From positions 168,868 to 191,191 of the forward strand of contig BFEA01000997.1 of the NCBI GenBank assembly GCA_003427395.1: 22,324 bases of DNA. The letters are read 5' to 3'. Of the stretch, positions 7,556 to 15,936 are shown piece after piece (the first letter of the stretch is position 1; each line of letters begins with the position of its first letter). The translations under genes were made by a program, and so were the position numbers. This DNA is from Chara braunii (Eukaryota; Streptophyta; Charophyceae; Charales; Characeae). The notes beneath the pieces were generated by a model, which did not search any database, had not been told where the DNA came from, and was given only the letters and a program-made list of their open reading frames with translations.

Positions 7556-7870
7556 ACTACGCCGGGGTTATCTCCTGGTAGCATTACCGGGAACCCTGTA
7601 ACAGCCGCATCCGTGCTCAAGCCTCTAACAAGGGAACATGCAGGAGCTGCACCCACCAACAGGTGCGATACCTGCTGCAACAGGCGGGTGGTACCGGCCA
7701 AGGGGTCAGCCAGTAGCATTATTTTTCGATGGGCCAATCACTGTGCCTTTCTTCCGGTCCCCTCCCCTATGAGCGCCAGTAGTTTCTGCTCGGTGTCATT
7801 CGGAAGGGGGTGGGCGCCCCACGGAGGGCTGCTCGAGTCGCTCGATAGTTGGTACCCTCTAAGACGTCCC
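7556..7870 (+). repeat. Interspersed repeat, first copy (second at 20035-20330)
   Basis: Shared words in order with 20035-20330: GAACCC.GTA, AGCCTC.AAC, GGCTGCACCC/GAGCTGCACCC, CGATACC, TACCGGCCA, TCAGC, GTAGCATTA, TTCGATGGG, CACTGTRCC, GGTCCCCTCCC, and GCTC.GTGTC/GCTCAATGTC. The order and spacing are conserved over about 300 bp. The second copy ends next to a tRNA-like B-box on the - strand, so this may be the body of a SINE read from the opposite strand. Confidence 0.75.
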
Positions 7871-7899
7871 ACAAGATAGCCGAAGCTGGTGTGCACCCT

Positions 7900-8480
7900 G
7901 CAGGCTATCAAGGATCGACTACTATAGGAGGTAGCAGCGGAGCGCTGCGGGCAAAGGAGGTAAAGGCTGCGGGTGACGGGCGGTAGGACCGCTAGCCGGT
8001 AGCCGAGGAGGGGGTGAACCCGGACCAAGGGAGACGCTGAGTGCGTGCAGGGTGAAAGCGGGGCGGCAGCGAGCAGATAGTGCAGCGGGTAGCGAACGCA
8101 GTGGGAGCGGGCGCTGAGCGAGAGAGCAAAACGAGCAGAGTGGAACGACGGGGACCATCGAAAAGACGAAGCCGGGCAGCGAGGCAGAGGCCGGACGAAT
8201 CCGGACCGAAAGGGGCGCCGGGTGCATGCGGGATATCAGGGAGACAACGGGCGACGGGCGCTAAGAAGAAGGTCTACGGGGATGATGTTGGTAGCTGGGA
8301 TAGGCAGCGAGCTGGTTGCTGGGCGTTGCGCTTGCAGCAATAGGCAGGGCAGCGGAGGTACGGGGTACTGCGGCAATGAAGCGAGGCAGCAAAGTGGAGT
8401 GAATGAACCTGGACGAGGGTGGACGCGAGGTGCATTCAGAGGAAACAGTGATGGCGTGTGGCAAGCTGGGCGCGAGGGAA
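7900..8480 (+). other. Strongly purine-rich GC tract with GGCAGCG words
   Basis: G and A dominate the + strand over more than 500 bp, with recurring GGCAGCGAG/GGGCAGCG words at intervals. Open frames on both strands (for example 8080-8343, 7922-8227) are long only because few stop codons arise in such DNA. No domain is recognised. Confidence 0.4.
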
Positions 8481-8489
8481 GGAGCTCAG

Positions 8490-8930
8490 CTCACTCGATT
8501 CATGTCGGAATCGAGCGAGAGAAGGGGCGATCCCGAGGTTTTGGCCCCGGGCGAGTAGGATGGTGAAGTCAGGTTTAGTGTTGGGTTAGTAGAGTTTGAG
8601 GTTACTGAGAAACGGGGTGCGTGGAGGTGGCGGAGAAGGAAAAAGATGGGAAAGAAAAGTTCGAATCTCGCTCGATCCTCGATGGATTCGAGCGAGATAA
8701 AACGTTAGGTTGGGGGTTTGGGGTCGGGCGAAGCTGATGGTGGTGTTAGTTTTGATGTAGGATTAGTAGAATGAGAGTTAGATAAGAACTGCACTGCGTG
8801 GAGATGTCGGAGGGAGAAGAAAGGAAAGCAAAAAGAGTTGTGGGCTCCCGTTCGTTAACAGATTCCGACGAAGTAAGAGCCGAATCCTATGTTTTAGAGG
8901 AGGGCGAGATAGACTATGAAGTTAGTTTGA
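8490..8930 (+). repeat. Purine-rich repeat of about 170-190 bp with a hairpin in each unit
   Basis: GGGCGAG..GATGGTG..AGTTTAG/AGTTTTG..GGATTAGTAGA and GCGTGGAG.TGTCGGAG words recur at about 8548 and 8727. Each unit carries a fold-back: CTCACTCGATTC (8490-8501)/GAATCGAGCGAG (8508-8519), 11 of 12 paired; ATCTCGCTCGATCC (8665-8678)/GGATTCGAGCGAGAT (8684-8698), 14 pairs and one bulge; GGCTC+TTCGT (8843-8847, 8851-8855)/ACGAA+GAGCC (8868-8872, 8877-8881). The stems differ while the position in the unit is kept. The related block on the other strand is at 3940-4510. Confidence 0.6.
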
Positions 8931-9355
8931 GTACAAATGGGTAGTTTACGAGGTACAGCAGATCGGGGTTGCGGGAACACTATGGGAGGATTTCTGAATA
9001 TGGGAATGTATCTCCCCCTGTCCGAACGACAAATTCATTCTCGCTTGGCACGCTTTGTTAATAGTGTGCAGGGGGTTCGTGTGTGTGGCCATTATAGTCA
9101 ATTGGTTCCGCTATCGCTCCCTCATGACTGTGGTGCGCGTGCATCGTGACCGTAGTGAGGAGTTGTTCTTCATTCATCATGGTTCTTCGTGCGAGAAGTT
9201 TTCTCGGTGGTCATATTTATCTGTCATTCGTCATGGGGGCTATCGGATTTTGTCTTTAAACTCGAGCACACGTAGTCATAGTCTTTATTCATCAGGCTGT
9301 CTCGAACTACCATGTTCTTCGTAGCGATGGTCAACTTACTCGTAAAACGTCATAA

Positions 9356-9384
9356 GCACCTGGCCAATGTGCATGGCCAGGTGC
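9356..9384. repeat. Perfect 11-bp hairpin
   Basis: GCACCTGGCCA (9356-9366) pairs without mismatch with TGGCCAGGTGC (9374-9384) around ATGTGCA. It lies 35 bp before the AG microsatellite. No second copy was found in the window. It is not followed by a T-run, so it is not a Pol III-type stop, and no function is assigned. Confidence 0.75.
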
Positions 9385-9416
9385 ATTTAGTAAAGAAGGA
9401 CTTAAAGAAGTAAGGT

Positions 9417-9418
<2 letters not shown>

Positions 9419-9482
<64 letters not shown>
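9419..9482 (+). repeat. (AG)n microsatellite
   Basis: About 32 uninterrupted AG dinucleotides. The long Ser-Leu frame on the - strand (9331-9684) is a translation of this tract. Confidence 0.98.
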
Positions 9483-9484
<2 letters not shown>

Positions 9485-9487
<3 letters not shown>

Positions 9488-10400
9488 GAGTGGGTTATTT
9501 CCAGCGAATGGGACGAGTGAATGCGGTGGGCTGATTTGGATATCGTGGAGTACAACACTTCGTCTTTGGACATGACTAGCGGACGTAGAGCCAGAAAAGT
9601 GGGAGTAGAGCCGACGGGTAAGCTGTTGGTCAAACTACTGCAGTCCTGATACGCATCTCCCCATGATTCTAGGGGAGGATCCAACCAACATGCTCAGGGC
9701 CTGTGTAACTCTTGGACTGTGTATTGCCGAGAGTTCAACCAGAATCCACGACGAAACTTGAACCATGCATTACTAATCGTCCGAGGGACAGCTGCTGCTG
9801 ACATAGGATTGATGCTACCCCTTCAAACTCACATGGCCACGAAAGCATGAGAGGTACAACTAGGTGTCAAGGCCATTACCGCTGCGATACATCGTTACTA
9901 TGATACCCCTGCAGTATTGGGTTGTACACGTAGTGAGTTGCTGTATCTTTGACTGAGGCTACGCCGCATGTGTAGCTACCACTCATATGGAGGTGTACAA
10001 CAGTTGAGAGTGGTAGTGCGTTAGTGCAAGGGGGCGTTGGTCCACCTATCGTCGGGGGTGTTGTTCGGTCACTAGTGGATGGTGCTTGAGTGTACCCGGC
10101 CGCGGAGCTAAAAAGTTATTATTGGCTGGTGGGCTGCATGACCTGCTGAACCGCTGAACTATGGCGTGAGCTGCGAGGTAGCGACTTGTCTATAAGCTGG
10201 CGCAACACTTATCTCGTCAGTTGGAATCGGCGTCAGGCAGCAGTAAAGTTGCAGGCTAGCTGTCGGCCGATGTATGGTTCAGTCCGTTGAGTGAGCTGGC
10301 AGCAAATAAGCCATGAAGGCTGCGAATTTACTTGTGGCCAATGGGGTTCGGGTCACGAGCTTGCTAAGAGAATTGAGACCGTTGAAGAGAAGTCTTTGTT
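9485..10400. other. Unassigned sequence with one strong hairpin
   Basis: No open frame of note, no repeat relative in the window and no recognised RNA gene. CTACCACTC (9976-9984) pairs perfectly with GAGTGGTAG (10008-10016) around a 23-nt loop; this is a single-copy fold-back here. Confidence 0.5.
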
Positions 10401-10706
10401 GTGAGTTTGGAGGATCGTCAGGGGGGAGGGTAGTCAACAGTTGCCAGTTGACTTCAGTTTGACCGAACTGCTGCGTATACTGGCTACCATTGCGGGGCCC
10501 TCAGGAGACTGAAGATAACAAGGCCCTCTCCTGGGAGTTGAGTTTGTCCCCCTCCTGTACCTCGAGAGTCCGAAACCCCTCATTCTATCCTTCTTACTCT
10601 AAGTCTGGTTTATTGGTTCTGAGAGGAAGGCGGCAAGCGGGATTGCAACCCGTAGGACCGCAGCAAGACTCTGTGGGGAGTCAGCCCACCGATTCCGGGA
10701 GCTCTG

Positions 10707-10729
10707 CCGGAACTCAGGAGGAGTTATGG
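10707..10729. repeat. Small hairpin with compensatory change in copy C
   Basis: AACTC (10711-10715) pairs with GAGTT (10721-10725) around AGGAG, with CC/GG outside. The same is in copy A at 2259-2273. In copy C the arms are AACCT (6472-6476)/AGGTT (6482-6486): two adjacent base pairs have changed on both sides. Confidence 0.65.
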
Positions 10730-11007
10730 AGGCAGGGAACTGAAAGGTAATCATTGTTTTCCCTCTATAAACCCAAATTATAGCCCCTATCTGTATCCCC
10801 TGTTACGTTTTGACTAAGTATACTGCATGCATCCCTACTTTGACTTTCAGTTTGACTTTCAGGACATAATCAGACTAACTAAAGGAATGAATGTGCAATG
10901 TCAGTTTTAGTTTCTTTGTTTGACTGAAAGCAGATTGTGGGGTTGCATCTGGGGAAAGGGTGGGGGGAAAGGCTGTATTGCATGAGGTTGACTGGGTCAA
11001 CCAAAGG

Positions 11008-11673
11008 CTGGGTCAGTTCCATAGGTTTGGGAAGGCTCAGTGCTATGTTTATTTTTGGATTGCCTGGAGGACCAGAAATGTTCCATAAGTTTGGGTGGTC
11101 TGGTTGCTCTGATTTGTGAGGGTTGCTTGTGGTTGACTTTTCAGGAGCCAGTCAAATCCATAAGTTTGGGTAGTCTGGCGACCTTATTTACTTTGGGTTT
11201 CTGTGAATTTCTTTTTTGCTTTGGCTTTAAGAGAATGAACCAAGCAAAGGACCAGACAAGTTCCATAAGTTTCGGTGGCCTTGGTCCAATGCCTCGCACA
11301 TGCTGTAATCTGAAGGGTATAACTTGGCTATATTCTATTATTATATTATCTATGAACAGGCTAGTCAGACAGGGTTCCATAAGTTTGGGTGGTCTGACTA
11401 TAGCTTATCACAAACTAAAGAAAGTACTAATTAAGAATAAACTTGTGGTACGAAGGGGCAGACTGAATCTTGAGCTGAAGATGATCGATTCAGTTATATG
11501 CTATCTCAAAAGACTAAGTGCAGACAATTATATAAAGTTGGGATATTTAAACAGTTCAGGGCGACTAGGGTGGCCTAGTCATATGCCCAAAGAAGAGAAA
11601 AGTTGTTGTGCCCTGTGTTTGTGTATGCTTTATGGTTGAGCTAGACATGTTCCATAAGTTTGGGTGGTCTAGC
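11008..11673 (+). repeat. Array of six hairpins with a shared loop and different stems (copy B)
   Basis: Core TTCCATAAGTTTGGGTGG with arms: CTGGGTC (11008-11014)/GGCTCAG (11034-11040), two G-U pairs; ACCAGA (11071-11076)/TCTGGT (11099-11104); GCCAG (11147-11151)/CTGGC (11175-11179); GGACCA (11249-11254)/TGGTCC (11282-11287); TAGTCAGAC (11362-11370)/GTCTGACTA (11392-11400); GCTAGAC (11640-11646)/GTCTAGC (11667-11673). The copy-A hairpin at 1720-1766 has no counterpart: a stretch of about 59 bp holding it is absent between 11179 and 11249. The first stem differs from copy A by C-to-T on one arm and one change on the other, both still pairing through G-U. Confidence 0.85.
11040..11639 (+). CDS. 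Hypothetical open frame of 199 codons across the hairpin array
   Basis: The frame is open from 11040 to a TGA at 11637-11639. Four hairpin cores (positions 11081, 11156, 11261, 11375) lie a multiple of three apart and read as a recurring peptide, SISLGGL or close to it. The last 95 residues, from MNRLVRQGSISLGGLTIAYH on, match the open frame in copy A with changes concentrated at third positions. Against a gene: copy A is frameshifted upstream, two other cores with the same bases (11018 and 11651) lie in other frames, and there is no known domain, no start context and no transcript evidence. Possible decayed ORF of the element; low confidence. Confidence 0.22.
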   Translation: MLCLFLDCLEDQKCSISLGGLVALICEGCLWLTFQEPVKSISLGSLATLFTLGFCEFLFCFGFKRMNQAKDQTSSISFGGLGPMPRTCCNLKGITWLYSIIILSMNRLVRQGSISLGGLTIAYHKLKKVLIKNKLVVRRGRLNLELKMIDSVICYLKRLSADNYIKLGYLNSSGRLGWPSHMPKEEKSCCALCLCMLYG

Positions 11674-11999
11674 TTTATGCCTTATGTAAGCTGGGTATAA
11701 AGGGATAAATCATTGAAAGACTACGAACTATTGTTTATCCAGGTTGACTTGGGTTGGTGAGAGTACTTACCTTTGTGGTTTGGCCTGCACGTGACTGAGT
11801 GAGACTACTACTTAGTCTGAGTTTCATTTTGATAGGTAGTTGCTTTAGTTGCTCACCACGTGCTAGAGTCATAGGAGTTAGTCTCAAATTCCTGCATCTT
11901 TATCTCAAATTCCTGCATTTTTTTAGCTAAAGTTTTTTTTACTTAGGGTCAATTTCTGCATTTTCTGGGATTTTTTCATTTATACTTGGTCTTGTATAA

Positions 12000-12330
12000 A
12001 TCCTGGTAAGTCACATTCTCTACGGAAAGTGCTGCCGAAATTTCTACAAAACCAAGGAGTTAGTCGGATTTTGTCTTTTCAAAAGTTCAATTTGTCTGAC
12101 TTTATACATGATTTAGTAAAAATCTGGAGAGTCTCCTATTCTGAAGGAGTGTTGCCCAAATTTTTGTTAATTCAGGGAGTTAAACAAAATTTGACTTTGA
12201 AGGGCTGAAGATTATTTTTGTTTTCATATTTAGGCTGATATAAATTCTGGAAAGACATTTTTCCTACTGGAAGCGCTGCCGAAATTTTCTTAATTTAGAG
12301 GAGATAAATTATATATTTGACAGATGGCGA
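12000..12330 (+). repeat. About 122-bp tandem repeat, units b-a-b (copy B)
   Basis: CTGCC or TTGCC occurs at 12032, 12152 and 12276 (spacing 120 and 124). The sequence and alternation are as in copy D. The single unit left at the end of copy A (about 912-930, - strand) is type b. Confidence 0.8.
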
Positions 12331-13539
12331 CTCTGGCGATCCACTGTGTATGGGGAAGATTCTGTCATAGGTCTACCTTTCTTCGGGCACTGACTTAGAG
12401 ATAAACTTAGACTTGGTTATTATGAGAATCTTGAGTGAGAACGTGTCATGGGGATTTGATCTCCATATATTGACGATTTAGCTTGGGCATTGACCTGTCG
12501 TATGATACAAGTCTTCTTTTGGACATTCGATTCAGGATTTGAATTAAGTTTCAGCTTGATCTTACCAGGATCATCTTCTGTTATCACTGATAACAGGTCG
12601 GTTGATTGGTCACCGACTTGTCGGCTCACGACACAACTTTGCTTATGTTGTACCTCAACTTGATTCCCTTAACCCTGAGATGTTATATGTTTCTTTGAGG
12701 ATTTTAACCAGATTTCTTTTAAATAGCCATTATAAAAAACTTATGAGATTTATGAAAATTTTAGCTATGACTGGGGTTTGAGCATGTGAGGCGTGGTGTG
12801 AGTTACAGGGAAAAATAAAGTTTACCACATTGGTATGTGGCAATGTGGCTATTGTGTGCTTGTGTTTTATGCAGGTTAGTATTTTGGTGCTTGGTGTATG
12901 AGGCATACTTTCAAGGCAGTGAGAATGACAACCATCTAACGCACGATCTGCATACCTGATGGGTTTATGTTTCCCCTTCTTTTATTTTATCTCGAGTTCT
13001 GATTTGATATATGAGTGTTGGATGTCTATTTATTTACTGATTGAGTTTGCTTATTAATTTTGATAGTTGGACATTGTAGTCCGTGGCAACCGTCAAAGTC
13101 AACCCCCTCGACTTATTTCTAGATCCTTGATGATAGAGTTGGTCTCCAGAGCCATAAGAGACGACTGCCACCACAGGTATGAATTTGTGTACCACCCACT
13201 CTCCGCAGGGTGCAGAAGAGGGTATGGTTTTCAACCGTACTTGGCGGTTGTTGAGCGTCGAGAGATCAGTCCCTCAAGGCGCATGTAAGCCGACACTTGA
13301 GTGTCGAATGCGACCCTCGAGATTAACGAGGACTGCATAAGAATGGGTACTACATAGTACGCGATCATTGCGACTGCTTGCGTATGCTTGCATTGCGAGC
13401 CGATATGATTTAGCCCTGCGTCCTCGCGGTTTTATACTAAGTCTCGTGCGTGTCGTCTATCCGATTTCCTCGTCGGAGAGTTATGGGATGGCTACTAAGG
13501 GACTAGGAGTGTTGTCGAGTTGTTTATGTTGTGTCGTCT

Positions 13540-14370
13540 CACATATGCGTATGTGTGTGTGTGTTTTTATTTTTATGTCCTTCATAGTGGCGTGCGCGTG
13601 GTGTGTGGGATGCGTCCTAGTCAACCGATGACGGGTCGCGCTTGGGACTTCAGCCCCCCAAGATGTCGGTTCGCGTGCGGGTCCGATAGAGGCGTACTAC
13701 TACGCGTACCTCATATGCTACAGTGAACAAGAAACGCCATCGGCTGGTCCACCTCTGCGATTGCAGCTGATCAACTTTCGTACCGTGGACTCGTAGCTCG
13801 GCGGGGATACGCCCGCCGAAGGGAGGTGACAGCTCCCGTAAGGTGGAGGTAAGTCGTGCCTGGCGTAGGCCCTATCCTGTCGTAGGGGCTCGCGAGAGGT
13901 ATGGCTGGCGCACTCGGTCGGAGCGGCTTGCGGAAACTCCATATGTATTCACGACGAGGATTTAGACCAACTCCTGCGTGACGCGGCTGGGAGGGTCCCG
14001 CGCCGCCCTGTGCGGTGCCGGACCGATGCGCTCGACGGCGGTAGCAACCACGAAATGGGAGAAGTTCAGAATGCGAGGTCACCCTGAAAACCAGATAGTC
14101 CAACTTGAATATTGTTCATACGATAAAAATGCATCGGTTTTCCACCCACGAATAGCCAAAGTACTGAATATGTATGTTAACGACAGCATACTCTCGTCGT
14201 CACCATCACATGCATCCAAAACTCTTCATCCTTTTAGTGCTCAGTGCCCAGACTACCACACAGTTACTGATTGCCTTCAACTCGACAATGCGCCCCGTCG
14301 ATCTGAGCAATAACAACCGAAGTGGGTGAAAATATCGACCTTGTAGACCCTCACCAAGACCAGGTACGTG
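13540..14370. other. Unassigned GC-rich sequence
   Basis: A short (TG)n run lies at about 13551-13565. A perfect 8-bp hairpin, TCGGCGGG (13798-13805)/CCCGCCGA (13812-13819), sits in a C/G-rich stretch, with GGGAG/CTCCC and CCCTA/TAGGG fold-backs nearby. Open frames overlap on both strands without recognisable products. Confidence 0.4.
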
Positions 14371-14373
14371 CCC

Positions 14374-14560
14374 TCATGGAGGTCGAAATTTGCTAAGGAG
14401 TGAGTAACAACTCACCGGTTGAATCAATGAGCCTGACGCTTCGTCGGGTAGGAGGGCGCGGACCTGCTGGGACGCCTGCAACCTAGGTGGAGCAGTTCCT
14501 GGTGCAGATCTTGCTGGTGGTAGCAAATATTTAAATGAGAACTTTAAAGACCAAGTGGGG
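14374..14560 (+). pseudogene. Decayed fragment of nuclear large-subunit (25S/28S) rRNA
   Basis: The stretch contains CATGGAGGTCGAAATTTGCT, AAGGAGTGAGTAACAACTCACCGG-type sequence, GGTTGAATCAATGAGCC, GTAGGAGGGCGCGG, and GTGCAGATCTTGCTGGTGGT followed by AGCAAATATTTAAATGAGAA. These match in order the highly conserved eukaryotic 25S/28S segments that I know as CATGGAAGTCGAAATCCGCT, AAGGAGTGTGTAACAACTC, GTAGGAGGGCGCGG and GTGCAGATCTTGGTGGTAGT. The match is to the nuclear, not the bacterial or organelle, form. Several conserved bases are changed, about 70 bp is missing between the second and third blocks, and homology ends near 14560. It cannot be a working rRNA. It may be a dispersed rDNA fragment or a retro-copied piece. 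Confidence 0.85.
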
Positions 14561-14714
14561 GGTTATCTTGCAACCCGCATCTTTCTGCAGTATTGTTGCG
14601 GTCTCCCCACCATGTCCCGGTCCGCTCCTCTATACTGCCCCGGGATATGACCCACCCTCCTTTGGGTCCAACAAGCATGCTCACGATCAAACCTCCTACA
14701 ACGGACTCGCGGCC

Positions 14715-14745
14715 GACGGGCGGTGCGCCTGCAAAGGGTTCACGT
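14715..14745 (-). pseudogene. Possible small-subunit rRNA fragment
   Basis: GACGGGCGGTG, then CAAAGGG and ACGT, resemble in order the reverse complement of the conserved 3' region of 18S rRNA (GACGGGCGGTGTGTACAAAGGG, then GACGTA). The intervening bases differ and the match does not extend far. Proximity to the LSU fragment adds some weight. Confidence 0.4.
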
Positions 14746-14782
14746 CACCGAGGTCTCTTTCTCCTTGTGGGCTGCATCACCC

Positions 14783-15118
14783 AACATAAAGTAGATTTCC
14801 TAAAGTTTTCAGATTCATTAAACTTTGTATTTTTGAAGCATAAACAATATATTGAAATACAGTTGTACTCAATTATGTTGGTAATATTGGAATGTAATAA
14901 TTATTTACAACTACGAAAATTTCCAGCAAAAAGATAAGTCCAATAATACCACCTACAGGCAAATAACGTAATACATTTTCGTGAATTTCTGCTATCTTTA
15001 TATTTAGCATCATAAGCACAAATCAAAATAGAATAGCAATAACTCCTACATAAACAACTAAAAAAATCATAGCAAAAAAATCAAGACCTAATAACACAAG
15101 TAAACTTGTACGTACATT
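14783..15118 (-). pseudogene. nad6: Mitochondrial nad6 fragment in nuclear DNA (NUMT)
   Basis: Read on the - strand, this translates as a run matching NADH dehydrogenase subunit 6, a membrane subunit of respiratory complex I that is normally mitochondrion-encoded. Recognisable in order: LGLDFFAMIFLVVYVG (transmembrane segment), MMLNIKIAEIHENVLRYLPV, GGIIGLIFLLEIF, IPILPT, and TLGNLLY near the end. The N-terminal quarter and everything after the GNLLY region are absent. The frame is broken by TGA at 15023-15025, where the family has Leu, and by TAA at 14873-14875, where Gln or Lys is usual and C-to-T change from CAA fits. Base composition is A/T-rich, unlike the GC-rich flanks. It is a dead insert, not a gene. 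Confidence 0.9.
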
Positions 15119-15119
15119 A

Positions 15120-15870
15120 ACCACGATCGATCTCCGATGCTGCGCCCTGCTCGAGGAGGTGAAACAAAAATAAAATTAATAATAAAGGTAAAATAATAAA
15201 TACAAAAACTAAGAGCAAAACCACACGGTGAAGGGAACAACAAAATGTTATTAATGCGGCCTCAGCCCTGGACTAAAAATAGCCTTGTCGGACCCTCAAC
15301 CCCACAGTTACTACTCGCCACTCCCCTGCTCCCACATCGTCGCCAACTGGTCTTGATCCATGAATCCCATTGGTGAAATTCCGACACCGAAACAAATAAT
15401 GTTAAGCCCAAGGTTGCACCTAGTGCTAGCGGTAATCATTATTAGTGGGCACCGCACTGCGCGTGGATGTACCAAGACAGCCCAAGCCGCACTTCGGCCG
15501 GTTAATTGAATTCCACGGTCGTTGGGCTTTGCATCTTTCGCGCGCTTATTCACCTACATACTCTAACTATGACTTAGTGTCGTGTTTGTCGCCAATGCTG
15601 TCCTCCGTACAAACGCACATGCCGCGGTCAAACGAACCAATCAAGAAAATATATTTTTTTTAATCTTTAGTTTAATCAAAAATAAAAACTTGGTTGGCAA
15701 CCACGACGACCTACAATCTTCATCAAGGAGAGAGATCACACGCGCCTTAAGTCTACGCGCCCATACACTTTCTACCCTAATCAGCCATTCAGTAAGCATA
15801 ATCAATAGACACGGTCGCGACTCACTCGATGTATTTAACTTATTTTCTGTCATTTCCAAAAAAGAACAGG
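15120..15870. other. Unassigned; A/T-rich then mixed, possibly more organelle-derived DNA
   Basis: 15150-15250 is A/T-rich and could be further mitochondrial sequence, but I recognise no gene. An 80-codon frame at 15311-15553 (-) and a short frame at 15582-15914 (+) show no family. A T-run lies at about 15652-15661. Confidence 0.35.
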
Positions 15871-15904
15871 GCGGATACCCTTGTAAGGGTATTCGCGCCG
15901 ACAC
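15871..15904. repeat. Hairpin related to 7014-7039, outer pairs changed
   Basis: GCGGATACCCTT (15871-15882) pairs with AAGGGTATTCGC (15885-15896) around GT: 11 standard pairs and one G-U. CGACAC follows (GTGTCG on the - strand), as beside the 7014 hairpin. The core is shared, but CCAA/TTGG there is GCGG/TCGC here. Confidence 0.75.
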
Positions 15905-15936
15905 TGTAGCCTAACAGATGGGAGTCTTCTGAGGTA

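Larger units (their letters stand above)
10405..13530 (+). repeat. Repeat family copy B (most complete copy, about 3.1 kb)
   Basis: The first part (10405-12045) matches copies A and C on the - strand; the second part (12085-13530) matches copy D. Order: conserved 5' block (10405-10960), hairpin array (11008-11673), A/T-rich stretch with repeated AATTCCTGCAT words (about 11890-11925), 122-bp tandem units (12000-12330), then a block ending in ATGGGATGGCTACTAAGGG and ACTAGGAGTG. No terminal repeats, primer-binding site or polypurine tract is convincing, and no transposition protein is encoded. A non-autonomous retroelement or an unclassified structured repeat are the main options. Confidence 0.8.

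Noticed and set aside
9270-9310. Hammerhead-like CTGATGA word on the - strand (also near 3211 and 21512)
   Set aside because: No GAAA element follows at the required distance and the three stems do not form.
9331-9684. 117-codon - strand frame with Leu-Ser runs
   Set aside because: It is a translation of the AG microsatellite.
1260-11673. Peptide repeat SISLGGL as the reason for loop conservation
   Set aside because: The same loop bases occur in other frames (11018, 11651 and the copy-A frameshift), and silent positions are conserved, so a peptide cannot be the main constraint.
920-13530. LTR retrotransposon interpretation of copies A-D
   Set aside because: No direct terminal repeats bracketing an internal region, no convincing primer-binding site or polypurine tract, and no gag or pol similarity. 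A non-autonomous relative remains possible.
13798-13819. 8-bp GC hairpin as a member of the conserved-loop families
   Set aside because: No second copy with the same loop was found in the window, and GC-rich sequence makes such hairpins more likely by chance.
15311-15553. 80-codon - strand frame next to the nad6 fragment
   Set aside because: I could not match it to a mitochondrial protein, and codon use gives no support.
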